From assembly GCA_947302515.1 (NCBI GenBank), contig CAMYVT010000020.1, forward strand, positions 1 through 25,600: a DNA stretch of 25,600 nt, written 5' to 3'. Within the stretch, counting starts at the first letter, position 1. Every line of letters starts with the position of its first letter. This DNA is from an uncultured Caryophanales bacterium. Its GTDB lineage: Bacteria; Bacillota_I; Bacilli_A; RF39; UBA660. The position numbers and the translations under genes were made by a program. The notes below the pieces were generated by a model. That model made no database searches, had not been told where the DNA came from, and worked only from the letters and a program-made list of their open reading frames with translations. This document shows, one piece after another, positions 14,382 to 22,627 of the stretch.

Positions 14382-16132
14382 TTTGTATTTTTCTTTTCTT
14401 CTTCTTTTTCTAATTGTTTATAATCTACTTTACCATATAATGTTTTTGGTAATGATTCTCTAAACTCATAATATTTTGGAAGTGAATATACTGATAATGT
14501 TTCTTTACAAATATCAATTATTTCTTTCTTAATTTTAGCAGTTGGTTCTATACCTTTTTTTAATACTACAAAGGCTTTAGGAACATGCATTTTATACTGA
14601 TGAGGTATTCCGATTACACATACTTTATCAACTTTAGGATGCTTAGAAATAGTTTCTTCTATTTGTGATGGATATACATTAAATCCTGATACTACAATCA
14701 TTCTCTTTAGACGTTGAGTATAATATACTATTCCATTTGGTGCAATATAACCTATATCTCCTGTATGTAACCAGATTGAACCATCTTTATGTTTCTTTAA
14801 AACATTGTCTGTTTCTTTTTGGTTATTTAAATAACCCATCATAAGAGTTGGCCCTTGTACACAGATTTCTCCTTCTTCTCCTAAAGGTAATTCTTCTAAT
14901 GTTTCTGGATCACATATCTTGTAATTATTGCCTACCATTGGTATACCAATACTTCCAGGTTCATTAGTTCCTGGGAATGTGTAACATGTAGCAGCAACTG
15001 ACTCTGTCATACCATAACCTTTACCAATACTAACATGGGCTCCATGTTTATGTAGAAAATCATTAATTCTAGCTTCTGATGTTACTGTTAAATGATCTCC
15101 ACCTGAAATAATATATTTTAATTGAGACATATCTACTTTATCAAATTTAGGATTGGACATCATTCCTTCCCATAAAGTAGGAACTCCTAATATTACATTT
15201 GGTTTATCATATTTCCAGATCTTATAAAATCTATTAGCATCATATTCTGGCATAAGTATTGTTTCTACTTTTAAACATAATGGTGTATGTACACATACTC
15301 CTAAACCAAAGCCATGAAATATTGGTAGAATTGTTACTATTTTATCTTTTGGTCTTACATCAATTACATTTACTGCTGACTGTTGAGCTATGGCATTAAA
15401 ACTATAATTAGATATCATTATTCCTTTAGGAGTTCCAGTAGTTCCTCCACTATGAAGAATTACTGCTAAATCTTCTTTTTTAGGATTTGCTTTAAAATTA
15501 TCAATACTTGTAAGACCTGTTGCCATGAAGTCTCTCCATGACATATATGTATTATTCGTTAAACTAGGTTTTTTGGTTGTAATACTTCTTGTTAATGTAT
15601 AACCAATAGTTAATCCTAATGGCATAGACTCTTTAGGGGATACTAATACTGTTTTATATACTAGAGTTTCTGGAATGACTTCTTTATATTTATCATAGTC
15701 AAAATCTACTAAAAACAATATTCTTGATTTAGACTCTTTTAAATAATGAAGTATTTGATCTGGGCTAGATAATGGATGAACCATATCTGCTACTGCACCT
15801 ATTTTATTACAAGCATAGAAAGCATATAAGGCTTCAGGCATATTAGGCATACAGATAGTTACAACATCTCCTTCTCTTACTCCAAATTCTCTTAATGCTT
15901 TCGCACAAATATTTATATTATAGAAGAATTCATTATAACTAAATCTATTTCCAAAATAATTTAAACAAATATAGTCTTTATCTTCACCCACTTCATCAAC
16001 CATATAGTTATAAATACTCTTGTCTGTAAATTTTATTTTTCTTTCTTCTCTAGAATAATATTCTAACCATGGTGCGTTTGGATCTGCTTTTTTCTTAAAC
16101 AATTTTGTAAAGAAATCACGTATTGGTGTCAT
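14363..16132 (-). CDS. AMP-forming acyl-CoA synthetase (long-chain fatty acid--CoA ligase-like)
   Basis: Adenylate-forming enzyme of 589 residues that activates a carboxylic acid as acyl-AMP and then transfers it to CoA. The ATP loop HSGGTTGTPKG is at 227-237, GYGMTE at 372-377, TGD at 457-459 with the hinge region RLKRMIVVSGFNVYPSQIEE after it, and the catalytic lysine Lys568 in TLYGK. The tail is Lys/Glu-rich. Similarity is greatest to long-chain acyl-CoA ligases; the acid chain length cannot be deduced. There is no signal peptide. The start follows AGGAG. The promoter is divergent from the kinase-like gene at 16249. No beta-oxidation or acyltransferase gene is adjacent. Confidence 0.92.
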   Translation of the reverse strand: MTPIRDFFTKLFKKKADPNAPWLEYYSREERKIKFTDKSIYNYMVDEVGEDKDYICLNYFGNRFSYNEFFYNINICAKALREFGVREGDVVTICMPNMPEALYAFYACNKIGAVADMVHPLSSPDQILHYLKESKSRILFLVDFDYDKYKEVIPETLVYKTVLVSPKESMPLGLTIGYTLTRSITTKKPSLTNNTYMSWRDFMATGLTSIDNFKANPKKEDLAVILHSGGTTGTPKGIMISNYSFNAIAQQSAVNVIDVRPKDKIVTILPIFHGFGLGVCVHTPLCLKVETILMPEYDANRFYKIWKYDKPNVILGVPTLWEGMMSNPKFDKVDMSQLKYIISGGDHLTVTSEARINDFLHKHGAHVSIGKGYGMTESVAATCYTFPGTNEPGSIGIPMVGNNYKICDPETLEELPLGEEGEICVQGPTLMMGYLNNQKETDNVLKKHKDGSIWLHTGDIGYIAPNGIVYYTQRLKRMIVVSGFNVYPSQIEETISKHPKVDKVCVIGIPHQYKMHVPKAFVVLKKGIEPTAKIKKEIIDICKETLSVYSLPKYYEFRESLPKTLYGKVDYKQLEKEEEKKNTKKKEEK

Positions 16133-16163
16133 ATAATCATCTCCTATATATCATCTATTAATT

Positions 16164-16192
16164 ATTTTACTATTATATTGATAAAATTACAA
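16164..16192 (-). promoter_or_regulatory. Promoter of the acyl-CoA synthetase
   Basis: TTGTAA (16192-16187), a 17-base spacer and TAAAAT (16169-16164) on the minus strand, 31 bases before the start codon. It lies back-to-back with the promoter of the plus-strand kinase-like gene. Confidence 0.5.
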
Positions 16193-16213
16193 TTATAAAT
16201 ATATTAATTAATA

Positions 16214-16222
16214 TGTTATAAT
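16214..16222 (+). promoter_or_regulatory. Extended -10 promoter of the kinase-like gene
   Basis: TGTTATAAT is a perfect extended -10, 26 bases before ATG 16249. TTGATA at 16178-16183 could serve an alternative start with TATTAA at 16202-16207. Confidence 0.5.
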
Positions 16223-16248
16223 AATTAATTGTGTTGGGGGTGATATAT

Positions 16249-17160
16249 ATGATTTACCTTAAAAAAGAAGATTTAGATGACTTAAAAAGATTGGGTTCAG
16301 GTAGATTTGGAGTTGTTTATCAAAAAGATGATAAATTAGCTTATAAAATATATATTCCCTCTTTATATGATGAGTTTGGCCAAGTACGTCAAAATCCTGT
16401 TTTTAATACTTCAAATATTAAATATCTAAAATTAATTGATAAAAGTAAAAATCTTAGACTTACTGGTGGAATAATAGATACAATATGTATTGATGGTAAA
16501 TTTGGAGGGGTTTGTATTCCATATTATAATGGTAAAATTCTTTCACATATGATGGATGAAGATTATTCATTAAAAATAGATATTTCTAAACAATTGGTTG
16601 AAAGTGCTAGGGAATTATCTCATCATTTTATTTATCCTTTTGATTATAAATTAAATAATATTATGTATGAAAATGGTAATGTTAGAATTATTGATTTAGA
16701 TGATAATCATACTCATGTTTTTACTATTCCTAATCCAATATTTCATTCAATAAGTGTTTATGGCTTAGCAGAAACTATACAAACATTTCTATATGAGTAT
16801 AAACATTTACCTTTACCAAAAGATATTTCAAGACAATTGGGGAGATTCCATGAACACATGCCTATAACATTTCATGGCATAGATAAATATTTACAACATA
16901 AAGAAATTACTAGAAGTTTTTTATCTATAGATGAAAAAGATAATTTGGGTGATATAGAGAGCTTATTAAGAGATGAGAACTATAATATAATATACTCTGT
17001 TGATGATAGACTTGATTCTGTAGAATATCAAAGAATAATAAATAATTTAAGATTATATAATATTCCACTATATGATTTTGTTTTAAAAGATAAACTATCA
17101 AGTTATCCAGAAATAGAAAATACTTCTGAATTCGTTTATAGTAAATCTTTATATAAATAA
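16249..17160 (+). CDS. Protein-kinase-like protein
   Basis: A 303-residue soluble protein with a protein-kinase-like N-terminal half. The glycine loop is GSGRFG (16-21), the strand-3 lysine Lys33 is in AYKIY, the catalytic loop FDYKLNN has Asp132, Lys134 and Asn137, and the metal motif is DLDD (149-152) in place of DFG. The key residues for phosphotransfer are present, although the lobe spacing is short and residues 190-303 do not look kinase-like. ATG 16249 is preferred over GTG 16231 because GGGGGTGAT lies just before it. There is no membrane segment or sensor domain, unlike PrkC. Substrate and role are unknown; it could be a Ser/Thr kinase or a small-molecule kinase. Confidence 0.7.
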   Translation: MIYLKKEDLDDLKRLGSGRFGVVYQKDDKLAYKIYIPSLYDEFGQVRQNPVFNTSNIKYLKLIDKSKNLRLTGGIIDTICIDGKFGGVCIPYYNGKILSHMMDEDYSLKIDISKQLVESARELSHHFIYPFDYKLNNIMYENGNVRIIDLDDNHTHVFTIPNPIFHSISVYGLAETIQTFLYEYKHLPLPKDISRQLGRFHEHMPITFHGIDKYLQHKEITRSFLSIDEKDNLGDIESLLRDENYNIIYSVDDRLDSVEYQRIINNLRLYNIPLYDFVLKDKLSSYPEIENTSEFVYSKSLYK

Positions 17161-17190
17161 AAAAAGAAAAATGTATTTTCTTTTTTTATT
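17156..17190. terminator. Bidirectional terminator pairing two stop codons
   Basis: A perfect 15-bp stem (17156-17170 with 17176-17190) and a 5-base loop lie between convergent genes. The TAA at 17158-17160 and the opposite-strand TAA at 17186-17188 occupy mirror positions and pair with each other. The stem contains only one G-C pair. Confidence 0.7.
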
Positions 17191-18640
17191 CATCAATATA
17201 TTCATTTTCACATGTTAAATTTATTTTTAAGTCTTTTAATGAGTTTTTATCTTGACCAGTTACTATATAAGTAGCATGAGCATCACAACCTTTTAACTTT
17301 GGAAGTGCCGATAATGCTTTAGCGGCTGTTGGGTTTGTTACAGAACAAATGCTTAAAGCTGTTAATACTTCTATTAATGTTAATCTTTCTTCTTTACCCA
17401 TATCCTTCTTTAATTTAAGAATTGGTTCAAGTACTGTTGGGGATAATAAATAAATATCTGGAATTTTACTTAAATGTTTTAAGGCATTTAATATTACTGA
17501 TCCAGCGGGGGTCATAAGATCTGTTTGCTTTCCAGTAATTATTCTTTTACCAACTTTAATAGCAATTACTGGTAGACCTTTTTCTTTTGCTTTTTTATCT
17601 AATGCTGGTTTTATTACATCTAAATAATTTTCATCTATTTTTAATTCATTCATTAATAATTTTACTTTTTTATAAGTATCTTCATCACAAAGACCCATTT
17701 TATAATTATTTAATTCATTATAGTATCTTCTTACTATTTCTTTTTTAGATGCTTCTTCTACTATCTTTTCATCTGTAATACAAAATCCTACCATATTAAC
17801 ACCCATATCTGTAGGAGAATGATAGATATCTTTTTTAGATACACGTTTTAATATATTTTTTAATATTGGGAATGTTTCTACATCTCTATTATAATTTACT
17901 GCTATTGTTTTATATTTTTCTAAATGGAATGGATCAATCATGTTTACATCTTTTAGATCTGCCGTTGCAGCTTCATAGGCTAAATTAACTGGGTGTTTTA
18001 ATGGTAGATTCCAAACTGGGAATGTTTCAAATTTTGCATATCCAGCATTAACACCTCTTTTATTCTCATGATAGATTTGAGAAAGACAGGTAGCAAGTTT
18101 ACCACTACCAGGTCCTGGAGCATTAACTAAAATTAATTTTTTAGTTGTTTCTACATATGGATTAGCTCCATATCCTTCTTCTGAAACTATAGTATCTACA
18201 TCTGTTGGATAACCTTTAGTAAAAGTATGAATATAAGTTTTTATACCATTACGATTTAATTTCTTAATAAATTTATCTACACTTGGTTGATTCTTATATA
18301 AAGTTATTACGACACTATTAACTGAAAAACCCATTTTTTTTGATTTATTTATTAATTTCATTATTTCTTGATCATATGTAATACCATATTCACCTCTAGT
18401 TTTATTTTTTTCTATGTCACCGGCATTTATACAAAAAATAATTTCTAAATCATCTTTTAATTCTTTAAACATTGATATTTTTACATCATTTTTAAAACCT
18501 GGTAGTATCCTCGCAGCATGAGAATCATCAAATAGTTTTCCCCCTACTTCTAGATATAATTTATCAAATAATTTAAATCTTTCTTTTATCTTTTTACTTT
18601 GAATACTTACATATTTTTTATTATCAAAACCTACTTTCAT
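17186..18640 (-). CDS. DUF1846 (UPF0371) family protein
   Basis: A 484-residue protein matching the DUF1846 family throughout. The start motif KLFDDSHAARILPGF, the early INAGDIEKNKTRG segment, the central NAPGPGSGKLATCLSQ region, and the late MTPAGSVILNALKHL and GCDAHAT segments are the family's hallmarks. The family is widespread in Firmicutes and has known structures but no settled function; the glycine-rich APGPGSGK segment suggests nucleotide or phosphate binding. ATG 18640 is preferred: AAAGGAA is spaced correctly for it, while the in-frame GTG at 18649 directly abuts that site. It starts 15 bp after the metallopeptidase-like gene and is likely co-transcribed. There is no signal peptide. 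Confidence 0.88.
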   Translation of the reverse strand: MKVGFDNKKYVSIQSKKIKERFKLFDKLYLEVGGKLFDDSHAARILPGFKNDVKISMFKELKDDLEIIFCINAGDIEKNKTRGEYGITYDQEIMKLINKSKKMGFSVNSVVITLYKNQPSVDKFIKKLNRNGIKTYIHTFTKGYPTDVDTIVSEEGYGANPYVETTKKLILVNAPGPGSGKLATCLSQIYHENKRGVNAGYAKFETFPVWNLPLKHPVNLAYEAATADLKDVNMIDPFHLEKYKTIAVNYNRDVETFPILKNILKRVSKKDIYHSPTDMGVNMVGFCITDEKIVEEASKKEIVRRYYNELNNYKMGLCDEDTYKKVKLLMNELKIDENYLDVIKPALDKKAKEKGLPVIAIKVGKRIITGKQTDLMTPAGSVILNALKHLSKIPDIYLLSPTVLEPILKLKKDMGKEERLTLIEVLTALSICSVTNPTAAKALSALPKLKGCDAHATYIVTGQDKNSLKDLKINLTCENEYIDE

Positions 18641-18654
18641 TTCTTTCACTTCCT

Positions 18655-19425
18655 TTATCTATACTCAGATGGTATTTTTGCTTTAATATATATTTTTTGT
18701 TTAAATTCATAATCTTTTAATGGTAAACCATAAGTTAGTCTTGTATCAAACGAATAATATCTATCATCTACCCTATGCGCTAACAAATATAAATCTCTAA
18801 ATAAATTTGTTTCCACTAAAAATTTATATGTTGGTGGTTCTATATAATATTCATTTTGCTTATATCCCCTTGAATATGCTTTTAATAGATTTAGTCGTGC
18901 TGTTAAAATATCTTCTGTATCTCTTTGATTTTTTAATAAATTTACTAAGAATTTCCATGCTCTAATATTAGCAAGTCTTTCTTCTGGATTAAACTTATAA
19001 TTTTCTCTTTTCTTATATAAATAACTTAATTCATCAAATTGATCTATCTCTGGAAATCTATATATACCATGTTTTCTTAAATAATCTCTGCTTGCAAAAT
19101 CTATTACTGTTGTTTCTATGTCTTTTCCTCCTGTTAATAATGTTTTAAGATTTCTTGCATGTTCAAGTTCATGTCTTATTACCATTAATGGAATCATTTT
19201 GTTCTTCTTTGCTTCTTCTGTAAAATTATCTAAATGGATATATATTCTTCTTTCATCTTTAGAATATTCTCCATAAGCTTTAGTTTCTTCTTCTGTGAAT
19301 AGTAAATCTCTAATATAATCTTTTAATTCGGGTTCTTTATCTAACATATAGATTAAAGAATCTTCAAAAAATGATTCATCTAAGGGATTATTCTCCATAT
19401 ATAATTCATATAAAGGTGTTGCCAT
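18655..19425 (-). CDS. Putative zincin-like protein (HExxH motif), family unknown
   Basis: A 256-residue soluble protein that I cannot place in a named family. Residues 84-90 read RHELEHA, giving the zinc-protease motif HExxH (His85, Glu86, His89) within a predicted helix preceded by a hydrophobic strand IPLMVI, as in true zincins. About 70 residues later FNPEERLANIRAW could provide the third ligand Glu, as in IrrE/ImmA-like and phage-type peptidases that carry an ExxA pattern. The C-terminal 90 residues are rich in Tyr and Arg. The start follows AAAGGAG. No promoter is visible after the DUF1003 terminator, so expression may rely on read-through. Protease activity is inferred from the motif alone. 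Confidence 0.65.
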   Translation of the reverse strand: MATPLYELYMENNPLDESFFEDSLIYMLDKEPELKDYIRDLLFTEEETKAYGEYSKDERRIYIHLDNFTEEAKKNKMIPLMVIRHELEHARNLKTLLTGGKDIETTVIDFASRDYLRKHGIYRFPEIDQFDELSYLYKKRENYKFNPEERLANIRAWKFLVNLLKNQRDTEDILTARLNLLKAYSRGYKQNEYYIEPPTYKFLVETNLFRDLYLLAHRVDDRYYSFDTRLTYGLPLKDYEFKQKIYIKAKIPSEYR

Positions 19426-19443
19426 AACATTACTCCTTTCTAT

Positions 19444-19472
19444 AAAAAAGAAGATAATTATTTTTTATCTTC
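19444..19472 (-). terminator. Terminator with the DUF1003 stop codon in its loop
   Basis: GAAGATAA (minus 19472-19465) pairs with TTATCTTC (19457-19450) around a 7-base loop that contains the TAA stop; six T residues follow. The next gene's ribosome site begins within a few bases. Confidence 0.8.
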
Positions 19473-19985
19473 TTCATCTTCAGGTTCTAATATACGTAGT
19501 AATTTTCTTTGATTCTTTAATATTTCTTCCATTTTATGATGAAGATCTTCTAAGATAAGTTCACTTTTTAAATCAGTACGATAATCGTTTTGATTTCTTA
19601 AACTATCTTTAGCAGCTTGTCTATTTTGACTCATCATAATTACTGGTGCTTGTAGGGCTGCTATACAAGATAATACTAAATTTAATAAAATAAATGGGTA
19701 TGGGTCTATTTCAGAACCATTTTGTAATACATATGAATTTATTAATACCCATAATAATAAGAAACAAGAGAATCCTATAATGAAGCCCCATGAGCCTGCT
19801 ATCTCACTTAGTCGATCTGCTAGATGATCTCCTCTAGTCATTTTTGCTTCTTCTTGTTTATCTACATCTATACTAATTGGTTGATCTATTAATAAATCTA
19901 ATAATTCTTCTTCATCTTGTACTTCTAATTCATTATTTTTAAGTAACATTTTTACTATTTCTTTTTTGGTTAATCTCTTTTCCAT
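19458..19985 (-). CDS. DUF1003 family membrane protein
   Basis: A 175-residue protein with the DUF1003 core: two membrane helices at about 66-86 (GFIIGFSCFLLLWVLINSY) and 97-118, the latter in the diagnostic FILLNLVLSCIAALQAP stretch followed by IMMSQNRQAAKD. N- and C-terminal arms are acidic or charged and predicted cytoplasmic, the C-terminal one likely coiled coil. The family is widespread but its function is not established. ATG 19985 is chosen because GGTGAGAAT precedes it; the frame extends upstream to 20030, but that region is a terminator plus promoter. It is the first gene of the unit continuing to the metallopeptidase-like and DUF1846 genes. Confidence 0.85.
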   Translation of the reverse strand: MEKRLTKKEIVKMLLKNNELEVQDEEELLDLLIDQPISIDVDKQEEAKMTRGDHLADRLSEIAGSWGFIIGFSCFLLLWVLINSYVLQNGSEIDPYPFILLNLVLSCIAALQAPVIMMSQNRQAAKDSLRNQNDYRTDLKSELILEDLHHKMEEILKNQRKLLRILEPEDEEDKK

Positions 19986-20000
19986 ATTCTCACCATTATA

Positions 20001-20009
20001 AGTATAACA
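20001..20009 (-). promoter_or_regulatory. Extended -10 promoter of the DUF1003 gene
   Basis: TGTTATACT on the minus strand lies 15 bases before the start at 19985, directly after the upstream terminator. Confidence 0.45.
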
Positions 20010-20010
20010 T

Positions 20011-20039
20011 AAAAAAAGAATGAAAATCATTCTTTTTTT
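20011..20039 (-). terminator. Intrinsic terminator of the DUF362 operon
   Basis: A perfect 13-bp stem (20011-20023 with 20027-20039), mostly A-T with GAATGA in the upper part, and a 3-base loop. The 3' arm ends in seven T residues on the minus strand. Confidence 0.75.
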
Positions 20040-20048
20040 TATTATTTT

Positions 20049-20927
20049 TTATACTTCAATTAATTCATATTCTCTTGTACCTACTCCTAGTTCAGCAGCT
20101 CTTTCAATTGTATGTATTCCGTTTCTTGAATTAACTCTTTCCATGAAATGATCTTTTCCAGGATCATTAGAATTTTGTACTATATCAATACATGCTTGAT
20201 CTATTGCTACTGGATCTAGTGATACTAAGATACCTTTATCTTCCATACATGGATCTTCTGCTACTGCACAACAATCACAATCGACACTCATGTTGGCCAT
20301 TACGTTAATAAATGCCATATTACCTTTAAAATAATCAACTACTGCAGAAGCTGCTTCGGCCATTGATTCTAGAAAATCATCTTGTGGAGGTAAATTTTCC
20401 CATAGAGTATATTGGTCTTTATTTGTACCTGCTGAATGAATCCATGCTTTTCCTTCAGATGAAGCACAACCAATTGATAATTGTTTTAATGCTCCTCCAT
20501 ATCCTCCCATAGGATGACCTTTAAAATGAGATAATACTAACATTGAATCATAGTTAGCAATATTCTTTCCTAAATAATCTTCTTTTAAATGTACTCCATT
20601 TTTTACAGGTACACTTAAATCTGGTCCTTCAGCATCCATTAAATCTACATTAAATAATTCATTCCAACCATGTTTTTCTAATGTTTTTAAATGTTTTTCT
20701 GTAGTATTTCTTTCTCCTCCATATGCAGTATTACATTCTACTACTGTACCTTTTATATAATCTACCATTGGTTTCATAAATTCGGGTTTTAAATAATTTT
20801 GATTTCCTTCTTCTCCGGAATGTACTTTTACAGCGACTTTACCAGGTAGTTCTTTATCAAGTAATTTAAACATTTCTATGACTTTCTCAGGTGATACTTC
20901 CTTACAATAATATACTTTAGCTTTCAT
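20049..20927 (-). CDS. DUF362 domain protein without ferredoxin domain
   Basis: A 292-residue protein of the DUF362 family. Matching segments are AVKVHSGEEGNQNYLKP, the CNTAYGGER turn, LSHFKGHPMGGYGGALKQLSIG, and SLDPVAIDQACIDI near the C-terminus. Many family members carry a C-terminal two-cluster ferredoxin domain; this one does not, but a cysteine group at 217-227 (CDCCAVAEDPC) could bind a metal or an iron-sulfur cluster. The biochemical function is unknown; redox roles have been proposed for the family. The start follows AAAGGAG, whose bases overlap the end of the upstream membrane-protein gene, which stops one base before this start, so the two are translationally linked. Confidence 0.87.
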   Translation of the reverse strand: MKAKVYYCKEVSPEKVIEMFKLLDKELPGKVAVKVHSGEEGNQNYLKPEFMKPMVDYIKGTVVECNTAYGGERNTTEKHLKTLEKHGWNELFNVDLMDAEGPDLSVPVKNGVHLKEDYLGKNIANYDSMLVLSHFKGHPMGGYGGALKQLSIGCASSEGKAWIHSAGTNKDQYTLWENLPPQDDFLESMAEAASAVVDYFKGNMAFINVMANMSVDCDCCAVAEDPCMEDKGILVSLDPVAIDQACIDIVQNSNDPGKDHFMERVNSRNGIHTIERAAELGVGTREYELIEV

Positions 20928-20928
20928 A

Positions 20929-22560
20929 TTAACTCCTTTCTATATCAGTAATATTTATTACTTCTTGATCTTTTTTATATTTTATTTTTACTTTGTCTCC
21001 ATTGTTTATAAATGGTAGTAAATTTTTATTTACTTTTATAGATACTTTATACTTATTACCATCTTCATCATTAAAGTAATAATATGTATTTCCTTCTATT
21101 GTTACTTCTTTAATATTATAAATACTAATTTCTTTTTCTAAAGCATTAGTATTTGATGTATCTTCTCCTATTTCATTTAAATAGTTTTCTGCTGCTACAT
21201 TAATCCCTTTAGATACGTCTGTAACTACTACTTTTTGGTAATCTACTACATCTACAAAACCATACATTTTTACAAGTCCTGCATTATCTTTTAAACTTAC
21301 TAAGTATGTTGGATTACCATTTAAATTTATTAATAATGGGAATGTTGATTCATAGTGCATTTGTTGAACTTGTCCTTCTGCAGAAGCCATAGCAGAATAT
21401 TCTTCAGCACTAGTTATACTATAGAAATTAGTCTCTTTTGTTCTCATATTTGTTAAGATAAATCCAATATTAGATTCATCAGCAAGTACTGAAGTAATTC
21501 CAGTATATAGATAAATATCATCATTAAATGCTAAATAATTGTATCCTCTAGTAGTAGATACTACATCTCTTTGAGTAAAGATTGAGTTTAAGAAACCTTT
21601 CTTATAAGCTCCCCAATTATCTACTTGTTCTATTATTAATTCTGCTTCATATACATGATCTACCCAATTTGGAATATCTTTTATTTTATAGTATTTAGAT
21701 TTTGCAGTTATTGGGTCAAATATAACTACTCCTGTTACTTCTCTTCTTTGACCTATTCCATGATATTTAATTACACTAGCAATCCAGTATGGATTTCCTT
21801 CATTGTCTATTTCAAAATTAATAGCATCAAAGTTCTTTGTAGGATATTGAAATTGTAATTTACGATATAATTTTTCATTAAATAATCCTGATGGGGCATA
21901 TTTCATACCTTTTTTTAATTTTACTAATTTTGCTTTTCCTGTAGTAGAGTTTACTGTTATATATCCAGTTATACCTTTATTACGATTAGTAAACCATTTT
22001 ATTATTCCATTATATTCTAAAGGAGTTACTCTTATTATTTCATCATTATAATTAATTTGAGTATATTCATCTGATACATCATATTGTGAGACTAATTCAC
22101 TCATGCCACCCATTACTCTATCACCTAATTTTTCTGATGATTTTTTATCTAATAATGGTAATTTATTAAAATCAACTTCTTTAATATCTTCTTCAAATGT
22201 TTTTGTAGTATCAATAGTTATTCTTTGATAATACTTTTTAGCATTAAACATAGGAGAATTAATTATAACTATTAGTAACATTACTAATATAATTACTGGT
22301 ATAATCCACCATAGTTTAGCTATTTTATGATTTTGTACTGTAATATGTCCTGTTTGTAAGTTTTCTATTACTAATGCTGCACTAAATATAGTTTGACATA
22401 CTAAGAATACAATAATAACAGGTACTAAATAGATATAGAATCCTACATTATGTAAATCTATAGCGGGATATGTTAAATAATAATAAATTGCTGCAAAGAT
22501 TAATGTAATAATTATACTTTTTATTAATCCATTACCTTTATTTTTTCTTCTTTTACTCAT
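20929..22560 (-). CDS. Large membrane-anchored protein of unknown function
   Basis: A 543-residue protein that I do not recognise. A basic N-terminus (SKRRKNKGN) precedes three hydrophobic segments at about 11-31, 38-66 and 83-101. The remaining 440 residues are predicted extracytoplasmic, rich in beta-type segments with repeated aromatic-glycine turns such as GNPYWIASV, GYNYLAFNDDIYLYTG and GNPTYLVSL. These could represent repeated beta modules. The last 60 residues resemble a small beta-barrel. ATG 22560 is preferred because AGGTG precedes it by six bases; GTG 22569 and ATG 22566 overlap that site. It is the first gene of a two-gene operon with the DUF362 protein, so a membrane-associated role for the pair is plausible. 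Confidence 0.8.
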   Translation of the reverse strand: MSKRRKNKGNGLIKSIIITLIFAAIYYYLTYPAIDLHNVGFYIYLVPVIIVFLVCQTIFSAALVIENLQTGHITVQNHKIAKLWWIIPVIILVMLLIVIINSPMFNAKKYYQRITIDTTKTFEEDIKEVDFNKLPLLDKKSSEKLGDRVMGGMSELVSQYDVSDEYTQINYNDEIIRVTPLEYNGIIKWFTNRNKGITGYITVNSTTGKAKLVKLKKGMKYAPSGLFNEKLYRKLQFQYPTKNFDAINFEIDNEGNPYWIASVIKYHGIGQRREVTGVVIFDPITAKSKYYKIKDIPNWVDHVYEAELIIEQVDNWGAYKKGFLNSIFTQRDVVSTTRGYNYLAFNDDIYLYTGITSVLADESNIGFILTNMRTKETNFYSITSAEEYSAMASAEGQVQQMHYESTFPLLINLNGNPTYLVSLKDNAGLVKMYGFVDVVDYQKVVVTDVSKGINVAAENYLNEIGEDTSNTNALEKEISIYNIKEVTIEGNTYYYFNDEDGNKYKVSIKVNKNLLPFINNGDKVKIKYKKDQEVINITDIERS

Positions 22561-22577
22561 TTTCATCACCTACTATT

Positions 22578-22586
22578 ATTTTATCA
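22578..22586 (-). promoter_or_regulatory. Extended -10 promoter of the membrane protein/DUF362 operon
   Basis: TGATAAAAT on the minus strand, 17 bases before ATG 22560. Confidence 0.45.
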
Positions 22587-22600
22587 AATATTATTAAAAT

Positions 22601-22627
22601 AAAAAAGGAGTATTATACTCCTTTTTA
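22601..22627 (-). terminator. Intrinsic terminator of the ABC exporter gene
   Basis: AAAAAGGAGTA-type stem (22602-22612 with 22616-22626) around a 3-base loop, with T residues on the minus strand. The TAA stop (22625-22627) forms the base of the stem. Confidence 0.8.

Noticed and set aside
19986..20030. N-terminal extension of the DUF1003 protein
   Set aside because: The extension is encoded by the upstream terminator and promoter; ATG 19985 has the ribosome site.
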